The position numbers were made by a program, and so were the translations under genes. Below are positions 25,454 to 33,885 of a stretch of 64,000 nt of DNA, piece by piece. The notes under the pieces were generated by a model. It had not been told where the DNA came from and did no database searches. It saw nothing but the letters and a program-made list of their open reading frames with translations. Source of the stretch: Thalassobius sp002708925 (lineage in GTDB: Bacteria > Pseudomonadota > Alphaproteobacteria > Rhodobacterales > Rhodobacteraceae). The first letter of the stretch is position 1. Each line of letters opens with the position of its first letter. The stretch lies in contig NZ_JBNAGJ010000006.1 of assembly GCF_049803795.1 (NCBI RefSeq), positions 115,496 to 179,495 of the forward strand, written 5' to 3'.

Positions 25454-26893
25454 ATGGACATGTTTATCGACGGAGCGCCGCGCCCGGCCCTTTCCGGTGC
25501 GCGTCAGGATGTGATTTCCCCGACGACGGGGCAGGTTGTCGATACCGTGCCCACCGGCTCGGCCGAGGACGCGGAACAGGCCATCGCCGCCGCCGAAAGG
25601 GCCTTTGCGGCGTGGAAAACGGTTCCCATGCCCGAGCGGGTCCGCATTCAGAAAGCCTGCGCGCAGGCCATGCGCGACAATGCCGAACGGGTGGGCTTGG
25701 TGCTTAATCAGGAACTGGGGCGCCCGCTGGCGGCCTGTATCGCGGAAATCACGCGTTCGGCCGATTTGCTGGACGTCTACGCCGAGGAAGGGCTGCGCCT
25801 GTCGGCCACGATGTCTTTGGCCTCGGGGGCGGGTGAAAAGACGATCGTCACGCGCGAGCCTTTGGGGGTGGTGATTGCGATCACCCCGTTCAACTATCCG
25901 ATCACGCTGTTGATGTTCAAACTGGGGGCGGCCGTCATTGCCGGCTGTAGCGTCGTGGCAAAACCGGCCGAGGACACCCCCCTGTCCACGCTGATGCTGG
26001 CCGAGATTTTTCACAAGGCGGGCCTGCCGGCGGGGGTGTTCAATGTGGTCACGGGCCGCGGGCGCGGCATTGGCGCGGCGATGATCGAACACCCGACCCC
26101 GCGCAAGATTGCCTTTACCGGCGGGACAACGGCGGGCAAAGCCATCGCCGCAGCGGCGGCAGGCACCATGAAACGCGTGACACTGGAACTGGGCGGGCAA
26201 AGCGCCGCCATTGTCTGTGCCGATGCCGATCTGGACAAGGCCACCACGGCGATTGCGCGTCACGGCTTTGCCAATTCGGGGCAGTTTTGTTACCGGGTCA
26301 ATCGCGTCTATGTCGAACGCCCGGTTTACGAGAGCTTTCTGAAAAAACTGGCCGCCAAGGCGGGCCGGCTGACCCTGGCCCCCGCCGGGGGGGATGGTGA
26401 CCTGGGGCCGCTGGTAAACGAGAAGATTTACGCCAACAGCGAACGCCAGGTGGCCGATGCGCGGGCCAAAGATGCTCGCATCTATCTGGGGGGCGAGCGG
26501 CGCACCGGTGCAGGGTTCGATGGGGGTTTCTATTTCCCGCCAACGATCATCGCGGACGCGACCCATGACATGCTGATCCTGACCGAGGAAACCTTTGGCC
26601 CCGTGCTGGGGGTTTGCCCGGTGGACAGCGCCTTTGACGGGCTGCGCCATGCCAATGACAATCGCTATGGTCTGGCCGGGTTTGTGTTCGCGGGGGATCT
26701 GGCCAGAGGGCTGACATTGTGTGAAGGGCTGGAGGCTGGCTCGGTCTGGCTGAACGATATTCACCGCTCGTCGCATTACGTGCCATTCGGCGGCATGAAG
26801 GAAAGCGGTCTGGGCCGGGAAAAGGGCCGGTATGGCGTCGAAAGCTACCTTGAGTACAAGACCATGTATCTTAGCTATGAGGTGCCGCAATGA
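25454..26893 (+). CDS. NAD(P)-dependent aldehyde dehydrogenase of the P450 cluster
   Basis: A 479-residue aldehyde dehydrogenase. Catalytic residues are Glu245 (TLELGGQSA) and Cys279 (NSGQFCYR); TPFNYPI marks the coenzyme-binding entrance. The ATG at 25454 (after AGGGGAAACGATT) is preferred over an upstream ATG at 25418 that lies in the preceding gene. Its stop overlaps the next start (ATGA at 26890-26893). It would oxidise the aldehyde produced by the P450 or SDR to a carboxylate, the role that CreC has in the 4-cresol pathway. Confidence 0.88.
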   Translation: MDMFIDGAPRPALSGARQDVISPTTGQVVDTVPTGSAEDAEQAIAAAERAFAAWKTVPMPERVRIQKACAQAMRDNAERVGLVLNQELGRPLAACIAEITRSADLLDVYAEEGLRLSATMSLASGAGEKTIVTREPLGVVIAITPFNYPITLLMFKLGAAVIAGCSVVAKPAEDTPLSTLMLAEIFHKAGLPAGVFNVVTGRGRGIGAAMIEHPTPRKIAFTGGTTAGKAIAAAAAGTMKRVTLELGGQSAAIVCADADLDKATTAIARHGFANSGQFCYRVNRVYVERPVYESFLKKLAAKAGRLTLAPAGGDGDLGPLVNEKIYANSERQVADARAKDARIYLGGERRTGAGFDGGFYFPPTIIADATHDMLILTEETFGPVLGVCPVDSAFDGLRHANDNRYGLAGFVFAGDLARGLTLCEGLEAGSVWLNDIHRSSHYVPFGGMKESGLGREKGRYGVESYLEYKTMYLSYEVPQ

Positions 26894-27513
26894 CGGACGA
26901 GGCCCTGATACTGCCGCGCGATTTGCCGCTTTGGCACGCGGCCCGGCCCTATCTGGATGTGCGCAACAATGACGAGCACACTCTGGTTGCCTATGGTCTG
27001 GCGCGTATGTTGCTGGCGCAGGAACCGCAGGCCGAAGAAAGCGTCGTTCTGCCCGCGATCCTGCTGCACGATGTGGGGTGGAAACGTATTGATCCCGATC
27101 TGCTGCTACTGGCCGTTGGCCGCAATCCGACCCGCAAGGATCTGGTGCGCGATCACGAAATTCACGGCGTGGAAATCGCACGGGACATTCTGGAACGTCA
27201 CCGCCCCGAAGGTGTGGATATTGCCGCCGTTCTGGCCATCATCGACGGGCATGACACGACGAAACAGGCCCGCTCGGTGCATGATGCGGTGGTCAAGGAT
27301 GCCGACAAGGGCTGGCGCGCGACCCCGCACGGGATGAAAACGATCAGCCGCTGGTACGATTGTTCGCTGCTGGAAACCGTTGAAACGCTAGAGCAGGTTT
27401 CCAACCCCTACATGCTGACAGCCGCCGGCCGCGCCTATGCCCAGGGCATGTGCGCCGCTGTGCGCGCCGAAGCGCAGATACAGACCTATATGAAGGAGCC
27501 CTGCGATGGCTGA
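26890..27513 (+). CDS. HD-domain metal-dependent phosphohydrolase 2
   Basis: A 207-residue relative of the HD protein at 24837, with the same layout: His60-Asp61 (ILLHDVGW), a second pair at 121-122 (DGHDTTKQA) and Asp136/Asp138-type residues in VVKDADKGWR. The two share length and motif positions but differ widely elsewhere, so they are old paralogues rather than a recent duplication. They may act as a heteromer or on two different phosphate esters. It overlaps the aldehyde dehydrogenase by four bases and the SDR by eight. Confidence 0.75.
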   Translation: MTDEALILPRDLPLWHAARPYLDVRNNDEHTLVAYGLARMLLAQEPQAEESVVLPAILLHDVGWKRIDPDLLLLAVGRNPTRKDLVRDHEIHGVEIARDILERHRPEGVDIAAVLAIIDGHDTTKQARSVHDAVVKDADKGWRATPHGMKTISRWYDCSLLETVETLEQVSNPYMLTAAGRAYAQGMCAAVRAEAQIQTYMKEPCDG

Positions 27514-28267
27514 GCTTGGACTAACCGGCAAACGTGTGGTGGTTACGGGGGCTGCGGGCGGGCTGGGCCGGGCTTTTGCCGAAGGCTTCGCCGCGTCGGG
27601 GGCCAGGGTGGCCGTGGCCGACATCAATGCCGATGGCGCCGCTCAGACCGCTGCGCAGATCACCGCCACCGGACAAGAGGCGCATGGGCTGGACGTAGAC
27701 GTCACCCGCGCCAAATCCTGCAAGGCCTTGGCCGACCGGGTGCAGTCGCTTTGGGGCGGGGTGGATATTCTGGTCAACAATGCGGCGATCTATGCCGGGT
27801 TGGAACGCAAACCCTTCGAAGACATTGACGAGGGCGTCTGGGACAAGGTCATGGCCGTCAATGTCAAAGGCGTCTGGCAAATGAGCCGCGCCCTGACCCC
27901 TCTGATGCGTCAGGCGGGCGGTGGGGCAATCGTGAATGTGGCCTCGGCGACGGTATTCTCGGGCTCGCCCATGTGGATGCATTATGTCGCCTCGAAAGGG
28001 GCGGTGATCGCCATGACGCGCTCGATGGCGCGGGAATTGGGGGATGACGGGATCCGGGCGAATGTTCTGGCCCCCGGCTTCACCCTGACCGAGGCCAGTC
28101 TGGACCTGATCGAAGACGCGGCCTCCTACGGCGTCACACGCGGGGCGCTGAAGCGATCTGCCTCGGCCGAGGACATGGTGGGCGGCGCGATTTACCTGGC
28201 CTCTGATCTGGCCGGGTTCGTCACCGGGCAAACTCTGGTCGTCGATGGCGGCCGGCAATTCATCTGA
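27506..28267 (+). CDS. Short-chain dehydrogenase/reductase of the P450 cluster
   Basis: A 253-residue classical SDR. The NAD-binding TGAAGGLG, the NNAA segment, catalytic Ser in VNVASATVF, and the active-site YVASK are all present. A GAAGGAGCCCTGCG ribosome binding site precedes the ATG. In this gene run it would fit the benzyl-alcohol-type dehydrogenase step (CreG role) between P450 hydroxylation and aldehyde oxidation. Nothing in the sequence alone fixes the substrate. Confidence 0.85.
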   Translation: MAELGLTGKRVVVTGAAGGLGRAFAEGFAASGARVAVADINADGAAQTAAQITATGQEAHGLDVDVTRAKSCKALADRVQSLWGGVDILVNNAAIYAGLERKPFEDIDEGVWDKVMAVNVKGVWQMSRALTPLMRQAGGGAIVNVASATVFSGSPMWMHYVASKGAVIAMTRSMARELGDDGIRANVLAPGFTLTEASLDLIEDAASYGVTRGALKRSASAEDMVGGAIYLASDLAGFVTGQTLVVDGGRQFI

Positions 28268-28274
28268 GGAAAAC

Positions 28275-28589
28275 ATGACAAAACTGATCTTTATCGAACC
28301 GTCGGGAAACCGCCGCGAAATCGAGGCAACACCCGGCGAAAGCGTCATGCAGGCGGCGACGGTCGCAGGTGTCGAAGGCATTGATGCGGAATGCGGGGGC
28401 TCTTGCATGTGTGCGACCTGCCATTGCCTTGTGATCGAGGCTCCGGGCGGTTTGCCCGCGATGGAAAGCGCCGAGACGGATACGCTGGAATTCACCGCCG
28501 AAGAGATGCGCGACAACAGCCGACTGACCTGTCAGATCGCGGTTTCGGATCAGATTGCGGGAACCGTGTTTCAGGTTATGGGGGGATAA
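28275..28589 (+). CDS. [2Fe-2S] ferredoxin, adrenodoxin/putidaredoxin type
   Basis: A 104-residue ferredoxin. The cluster ligands are Cys40, Cys46, Cys49 and Cys86, the C-x5-C-x2-C-x36-C spacing of P450-reducing ferredoxins; there are three extra cysteines (44, 48-51 region) in the same loop. Start at 28275 follows GAGGAAAAC. It should carry electrons from the adjacent reductase to the P450 at 20641, although the two genes are 6.4 kb apart in the same gene run. Confidence 0.9.
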   Translation: MTKLIFIEPSGNRREIEATPGESVMQAATVAGVEGIDAECGGSCMCATCHCLVIEAPGGLPAMESAETDTLEFTAEEMRDNSRLTCQIAVSDQIAGTVFQVMGG

Positions 28590-28592
28590 GCC

Positions 28593-29825
28593 ATGGCCGG
28601 GATTGTGATTGTCGGGGCAGGCCACGCGGGCGTTCAACTGGCCGCCACCCTGCGCGAGACCGGATATGAGGGGGCATTGCGTCTTGTCTCGGCGGATCCG
28701 GATATTCCGTATCACAAACCCCCTTTGTCCAAGTCTTTTATGAAGACGCCGGATGCCTCTTTGCAATTGCTGCGGGCCGAAACCTTCTATCAGGCCAATG
28801 ACATTGCGCTGGATTTGGGGCGGACTGTGGCGCGCGTGGATACTGCGGCCTGCAGCGTGGTGTATTCGGATGGCACGGCCCAGGGCTATGATCAGCTGGT
28901 TCTGGCCACGGGAACGCGTGCACGCGACCTGCCTGTCGCGGGGGCGGATCTGTCTGGGGTGCATTCATTGCGGACGGCACAAGATGCCAGGGCCCTGCGC
29001 AAAGAGCTGCCCCAGGCCCGCCGGGCCGTACTGATCGGCGGAGGGTTCATCGGGCTGGAGGCCGCAGCCATGCTGAAAGCCCGCGGCCTGGAGGTGGATG
29101 TGATCGAACTGGCCCCCGGTCTGCTGGGGCGCGCCGTCAGTGAACCGATTGCCCAAGCCGTGGCGCAATATCTGACGCAAATGGGGGTGCGTCTTCATTT
29201 CTCGGAAACCGTCCGCGCGATCGAGGGGCAGAACGGAGGTGTCAGCGCGGTGCGCTTGTCTTCGGGGACTCTGCCGGCCGATTTGGTGCTGGTGGGGGTG
29301 GGGGCTGTGCCTCTGGTCGATTTGGCGCGCGATGCGGGGATTGCAACGGAAAATGGCATCGTGGTTGACCAATACATGAAAACCAGCGCTGCGCATGTCT
29401 ATGCCATTGGCGATTGCGTTAGCTTTCCTCAGTCTCATCTGGGGCGACGGATGCGGCTGGAATCGGTGCAGAACGCAACGGATCAGGCGCGGGCATTGGC
29501 GCAGACGCTGACGGGTTTGCCAACCGAATACACCGCGCTGCCATGGTTCTGGTCGGATATCGGGACGGTCAAGCTTCAGATCGCGGGGCTGGCCCCCGAA
29601 AATACCGAACGTCTTCAGGCCGTCGATACCGAAGGGCGGGTGAAATCCGTTTACCATCTGAAGGACGGCAAGCTGGTGGCCTGTGAAACACTGAACAGCG
29701 CAGGCGAGCATATGCTGGCGCGCCGCATGATTGCCGACGGTTTCACACCGCCACGAGACTGCATGGAAACAGGGGACATGGCTGCCTTGAAACAGAGTTA
29801 CATGTCCCGCACCAAGCGCGGATAG
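28593..29825 (+). CDS. NAD(P)H:ferredoxin reductase (putidaredoxin-reductase type)
   Basis: A 410-residue FAD protein with two Rossmann motifs, VGAGHAGVQLA near residue 6 and IGGGFIGLEAA near residue 147, plus the C-terminal FAD segment YAIGDCVSFPQ. It begins four bases after the ferredoxin stop. It would pass electrons from NAD(P)H to the ferredoxin for the P450. It is the last gene of the plus-strand run and is followed by a strong hairpin. Confidence 0.9.
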   Translation: MAGIVIVGAGHAGVQLAATLRETGYEGALRLVSADPDIPYHKPPLSKSFMKTPDASLQLLRAETFYQANDIALDLGRTVARVDTAACSVVYSDGTAQGYDQLVLATGTRARDLPVAGADLSGVHSLRTAQDARALRKELPQARRAVLIGGGFIGLEAAAMLKARGLEVDVIELAPGLLGRAVSEPIAQAVAQYLTQMGVRLHFSETVRAIEGQNGGVSAVRLSSGTLPADLVLVGVGAVPLVDLARDAGIATENGIVVDQYMKTSAAHVYAIGDCVSFPQSHLGRRMRLESVQNATDQARALAQTLTGLPTEYTALPWFWSDIGTVKLQIAGLAPENTERLQAVDTEGRVKSVYHLKDGKLVACETLNSAGEHMLARRMIADGFTPPRDCMETGDMAALKQSYMSRTKRG

Positions 29826-29971
29826 CGCCCGCAGGGTTTCGTCAGATGCACATGACGCAAGGCCGTCGTATCAGCGCAAAGCGAGACAAGACCAAAAGCA
29901 GGCGATTGCAAAGGATGCTTGCAGAATTGAGGGCGGGCAATGGCTACATGGGGATGACGTGGAAGGCAAAG

Positions 29972-29998
29972 CCGTCGCGCGGTGTTCCCGCGCGACGG
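29972..29998. terminator. Bidirectional terminator hairpin
   Basis: CCGTCGCGCGG (29972-29982) and CCGCGCGACGG (29988-29998) form a perfect 11-bp stem with a five-base loop between two convergent operons (stops at 29825 and 30002). No T-run is present. The preceding 146 bases show no supportable gene. Confidence 0.6.
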
Positions 29999-30001
29999 TG
30001 G

Positions 30002-31060
30002 TCACGGTTTGCTCTGCCCGGCGGCGTCCAGAATGGCGTTTGCACGGATCGCGAATTGCCGGGCCAGGGGCGCAAGCGAGGCAGCATTGTCGCCCGAAGC
30101 CACGCCCGCCTGCGCACGATCCGCGATGCCCACGAAAATCACGGCAAACCGAAAGAGAGCAAAGGCCTTATGGAACGGTTCAAGCGGCGCGACCTGTGGT
30201 AGATGTTTGTGATACTGCGCGGTGAACTCTTGCTCGGTGGGGATGCCAAGCGCGTCGCGATCAAGATCGAGAATGCCGCCATATTCGTCGGAACTGGTGT
30301 TCCAGGGCATACAGCAAAAGCCCAGGTCAGCCAGCGGATGGCCGATGGTGGACAGCTCCCAATCCAGCACAGCGATCACGCGGGGCTGGGTGGGGTGAAA
30401 CATCATGTTCCCGATGCGGAAATCGCCATGGGCGATGGACACCGCGCCGTCGTCCTCGGGCAGGCTGGCCTGAATGCGATCGCGCAGCACGAAAAGAGCG
30501 TCAAGCCCCGTCAGGCTTGTGGTGTCAAGCTGCTCTGACCAGCGGCGCACCTGCCGTTTGAAATAGCCGCCGGGGCGTCCGAAATCGCCCAGGCCGATTT
30601 CATCGGGCCGCACCGCATGAAGCCGCGCAAGCGTCTGGGCCACGGAAAGATAGCAGGCGTGCCGCTCGTGGGGCGAAATACCGGGCATCCGGGCGTCGCC
30701 AAACACGCGCCCATCCAGAAATTCCATCAGGTAAAACGGGGTGCCGATCAGGCGGGGGTCATCGTGAAAATGGATGGCTTTGGGCACGGGTACATCTGTG
30801 GATTCAAGCGCCTGCTGAACACGGTATTCACGGTCAATCGCATGGGCCCCTTTCGCAACGATTGCCGGCGGCTGTTTGCGTAGGATCATCCTCTGCGTGC
30901 CCAGGCGCACCTTGTAGGTGGGGTTGGACTGTCCGCCGCTGATGCGCTCGAACGATACGGGCGCGCCTGGCGCATCGAACGTATCGCGCAGGAAATCGAC
31001 CAATGGGCCGGGCGTGAAATCCAGGGTGCCGTTCACCGTGATTTGTGTATCGAGGGTCAT
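30002..31060 (-). CDS. APH-fold kinase partner of an ACAD11-like dehydrogenase (hydroxyacyl-CoA kinase proposed)
   Basis: A 352-residue protein of the aminoglycoside phosphotransferase fold. It has the ATP loop region SGGQSNPTYKVRL, the catalytic HGDFRIGN (His211, Asp213, Asn218) and the metal-binding Asp233 in VLDWELSTIG. Proteins of this type are fused to or encoded with ACAD10/11-type dehydrogenases and phosphorylate 4-hydroxyacyl-CoA (LvaA in levulinate breakdown). Here an ACAD11-like gene lies two genes away in the same operon and the acyl-CoA ligase overlaps it (ATGA). Antibiotic resistance is therefore an unlikely role. LvaB, the small partner of LvaA, was not found. Confidence 0.8.
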   Translation of the reverse strand: MTLDTQITVNGTLDFTPGPLVDFLRDTFDAPGAPVSFERISGGQSNPTYKVRLGTQRMILRKQPPAIVAKGAHAIDREYRVQQALESTDVPVPKAIHFHDDPRLIGTPFYLMEFLDGRVFGDARMPGISPHERHACYLSVAQTLARLHAVRPDEIGLGDFGRPGGYFKRQVRRWSEQLDTTSLTGLDALFVLRDRIQASLPEDDGAVSIAHGDFRIGNMMFHPTQPRVIAVLDWELSTIGHPLADLGFCCMPWNTSSDEYGGILDLDRDALGIPTEQEFTAQYHKHLPQVAPLEPFHKAFALFRFAVIFVGIADRAQAGVASGDNAASLAPLARQFAIRANAILDAAGQSKP

Positions 31061-32664
31061 GCTTTTGTCTCCTGCGGGTGAACGGATTTGGCGGTTTCCC
31101 GAAGCGCGAATTTCTGAATTTTCCCGGTGGCTGTTTTGGGCAGTTCGGTAAACACAAAGCGGCGGGGGATTTTGAAATGCGCCAGATGCTCGCGGCAGAA
31201 GAGGGACAGCTCGGTCGCGTCAAGCTCGGCACCGGGGTGTGGTTCGATAAAGGCGCAGGGGATTTCGCCCCATTTCGGGTCTGGCGCGGCGACAACAGCA
31301 GCCAGCGAGATCGCGGGGTGACGATGCAGCGCTTCTTCTACCTCCAGACTGGAAATATTCTCGCCGCCTGAAATGATCAGGTCCTTGGCGCGATCGCGGA
31401 TTTCAATCTGATTGTCGGGATGGCGCACCGCCAGATCGCCGGTATGAAGCACACCGCCGGCAAAGGCTTTCTGCGTGGCCTGGGCGTCTTTATGGTAACC
31501 GGACATCACCGTGTTGCCGCGCAGCACAATCTCGCCCAGAGTCGCGCCATCGGCGGGGACATCATTGCCGTGCGGATCGACCACGCGCAGCAGGTTCGCC
31601 GTGATATGGCGCGTACCCTGACGAGAAAGCAGCCGGGCCTGTGCTGCGCTGCTTTCACCGGATTCTTCGTTGCTGATCTTGCGCATCGTGGTGGGGCCGA
31701 AACATTCGGTCAGCCCGTAAAGATGAATGAATTCAATGCCAAGCGTCTGCATCTGGGCAATCAGAGCGCTTGTGGGGGCCGCCCCGCCACTGGCCACCCG
31801 CAGCGGGCGCGACGGGTCGCGCAAGCTTTTTGAGGGGTCATTCAGAAGCATATAGAGCACCACCGGCGCGCAGGCCATATGAGTGACACCGTGCCGGGCA
31901 ATCAGCGCAAAAATGTCTGCGGGCACCACCTTATCCAGGCAAACATGCACGCCGCCAACGGCGGTGACGGCCCAGGTGTGGCTCCAGCCGTTCACATGAA
32001 ACATGGGCAGCGTCCAAAGATACACGGACTGCGATGTGAACCCAAGCGAGATTACATTGCCCAGCGAATTCAGATAGGCCCCGCGATGGTTCAGCAGCAC
32101 GCCCTTGGGCTTGCCCGTTGTGCCCGACGTATAGTTAATCGCGATCGGCATGAACTCATCGCGCACCTCTTCGGCAAAGTTCGCCTGGGTGACAGGCGGT
32201 GCATCCAGCAGGCTCAGGCCGTCAGCGGTGCCGTGATCTGGGGCAAAGACCAGGCAGGCCAGACCGGCCTGCTGGGCGGCGGGGCCTGCCACTTCTGCCC
32301 CAGCGGGATCGGTCAGAACGACTTTGGCCTCAGAATGGTTGAGAATGTATTCCACAACGGACGGATCAAGCCGTGTATTGAGCGCATTCACCGCCGCGCC
32401 GAGCGCCGGAATGGCGTAATGCGCGGCCAGCATTTCAGGGCGGTTACTGCTCATGATGGCCACCACATCGCCCTGCCCGACGCCATGGGCGCGCAGCGTG
32501 TCGATCATCGCGGCCACGATGCCGCCCAGTTCGGCGTAGCTCCAGCTGCGGCCCTGCCAGATCACCGCCGTGCGGTTTGGGAACGCCTCTACCGCCCTAT
32601 CGAGAAAATCCACAGGGGTCAGGGGGCGGTGGTTGGCCTTGAAACGCGGCAGAAGATCACCCAT
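31057..32664 (-). CDS. Acyl-CoA ligase (AMP-forming)
   Basis: A 535-residue adenylating enzyme. The AMP-binding motif is YTSGTTGKPKGV, with YGLTECFG and a C-terminal GGENISSLEVEEALHRHP and catalytic Lys region KTATGKIQKF. It activates a carboxylic acid to its CoA ester in the cytoplasm. The start overlaps the acyl-CoA dehydrogenase stop by eight bases and its stop overlaps the kinase start. Length fits medium-chain or aryl acid ligases. In the operon it should activate the acid formed by the monooxygenase, hydrolase and aldehyde dehydrogenase steps. Confidence 0.88.
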   Translation of the reverse strand: MGDLLPRFKANHRPLTPVDFLDRAVEAFPNRTAVIWQGRSWSYAELGGIVAAMIDTLRAHGVGQGDVVAIMSSNRPEMLAAHYAIPALGAAVNALNTRLDPSVVEYILNHSEAKVVLTDPAGAEVAGPAAQQAGLACLVFAPDHGTADGLSLLDAPPVTQANFAEEVRDEFMPIAINYTSGTTGKPKGVLLNHRGAYLNSLGNVISLGFTSQSVYLWTLPMFHVNGWSHTWAVTAVGGVHVCLDKVVPADIFALIARHGVTHMACAPVVLYMLLNDPSKSLRDPSRPLRVASGGAAPTSALIAQMQTLGIEFIHLYGLTECFGPTTMRKISNEESGESSAAQARLLSRQGTRHITANLLRVVDPHGNDVPADGATLGEIVLRGNTVMSGYHKDAQATQKAFAGGVLHTGDLAVRHPDNQIEIRDRAKDLIISGGENISSLEVEEALHRHPAISLAAVVAAPDPKWGEIPCAFIEPHPGAELDATELSLFCREHLAHFKIPRRFVFTELPKTATGKIQKFALRETAKSVHPQETKA

Positions 32665-33877
32665 CGGACGCGGTGCCTGTCACATCCCACGACCAGAAAT
32701 CGCGCTTTAACTGGTTCAGATGACGGCTGAGCACCATACGGTGTACCTCGTCTGCGCCATCGACAAGACGCGCCTGGCGGGCGTAGCGATAGATCCATTC
32801 AAGCGGCGTGTCGGTGGAATAGCCCCGCGCGCCGTTAAGCTGGATCGCGGTGTCGGCTGCCTGATGTAGCAGGTTGGCAACGTGGATTTTCGCCATCGAC
32901 ACTTCTTTCTGTCCATAGCGGCCTTGGTCAATTTCATAGGCGGCCTTCATCACCAGCAGCCGCCCTATTTCGATGTCCATCGCCAGTTGGCCCAGCATCA
33001 TCTGCACGCTCTCGCGTTCGATCAGGCGGATGCCAAACCCCATGCGACTGGAGGCATAGTCGGTGGCGATTTCAACGCAGCGTTTGGACAGGCCCAACCA
33101 GCGCATACAATGCGTCAGGCGGGCCGGACCCAGACGTGCCTGAGTAACCTTGAGCCCCCGGCCAACCCCCACGAGAATATCCTTATCGGGGACGCGGAGC
33201 CCGTCGAACACGATTTCGCAGTGCCCGCCGTGCTCTTCGGGGCCCATGATGGGGATGCGGCGCGCGATATGCCAGCCGGGCGCGTCCTTGTGGAACTGGA
33301 ATGCCGTCAGGCCCGTGCGCGGATCGTCAGACGTGCGGGCCATCAGCGTGAAATGCGCGGCGCCCTCGGCGCCGGTAATGAACCATTTACGCCCTTCGAT
33401 CAGCCACGTATCGCCCTCGCGTCTGGCATGTGTCTGGATCATACCCGGATCCGAGCCGCCACCGGGGTGCGGCTCGGTCATGGCAAAGGCGGAACGCACA
33501 TCGCCGTTCACAATCGGGGTAAGCCAGCGCTTTTTCTGATCCTCGGTGCCAAGCATGTCGAGCATCATCATGTTGCCGTCGTCCGGCGCGGCGGAATTGA
33601 ACACCACGGACCCGAAAATTGAACGGTTCATTTCCTCATAGCACACGGCCATGCCCATCTTACCCAGGCCCTGCCCCCCCCATTCAGGCGAGACCTGCAA
33701 CGCCCACAGCCCCTGAGCCTTGGCCTTGGCGCGCAGCGGCTCCAGCGCGGTTTCGGTGATATTGCCATGCGCATCAAATGACGTTCTGTCGGCCTCTACC
33801 GGCAGAATTTCCGTTTCAACGAATGCAGCGATGCGGGCGCGGTAATCTTCTACCGCGGGGGAAAGAGTGAAATCCAT
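32657..33877 (-). CDS. Acyl-CoA dehydrogenase, ACAD10/11-like
   Basis: A 406-residue flavoprotein. The family segments AFAMTEPHPGGGSDP and QLNGARGYSTDTPLEWIYR are present. At the place where standard acyl-CoA dehydrogenases have YEGTSEIQ with the catalytic Glu, this protein has VDGADEVH, the form seen in ACAD10/11-type enzymes. That group works with APH-fold kinases to turn 4-hydroxyacyl-CoA into an enoyl- or 3-hydroxyacyl-CoA through a phosphorylated intermediate. A kinase of that fold is encoded at 30002-31060. A GAGGAGACCC ribosome binding site precedes the ATG. Confidence 0.85.
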   Translation of the reverse strand: MDFTLSPAVEDYRARIAAFVETEILPVEADRTSFDAHGNITETALEPLRAKAKAQGLWALQVSPEWGGQGLGKMGMAVCYEEMNRSIFGSVVFNSAAPDDGNMMMLDMLGTEDQKKRWLTPIVNGDVRSAFAMTEPHPGGGSDPGMIQTHARREGDTWLIEGRKWFITGAEGAAHFTLMARTSDDPRTGLTAFQFHKDAPGWHIARRIPIMGPEEHGGHCEIVFDGLRVPDKDILVGVGRGLKVTQARLGPARLTHCMRWLGLSKRCVEIATDYASSRMGFGIRLIERESVQMMLGQLAMDIEIGRLLVMKAAYEIDQGRYGQKEVSMAKIHVANLLHQAADTAIQLNGARGYSTDTPLEWIYRYARQARLVDGADEVHRMVLSRHLNQLKRDFWSWDVTGTASDG

Positions 33878-33885
33878 GGGTCTCC

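Noticed and set aside
29846..30202. Small basic plus-strand frame after the ferredoxin reductase gene
   Set aside because: It runs through the terminator hairpin and into the end of the kinase gene on the other strand, lacks a good ribosome binding site, and its composition is like other out-of-frame GC-rich products.
30002..31060. Aminoglycoside resistance gene
   Set aside because: The APH fold is present, but the operon context with an acyl-CoA ligase and ACAD11-like gene points to the hydroxyacyl-CoA kinase group.
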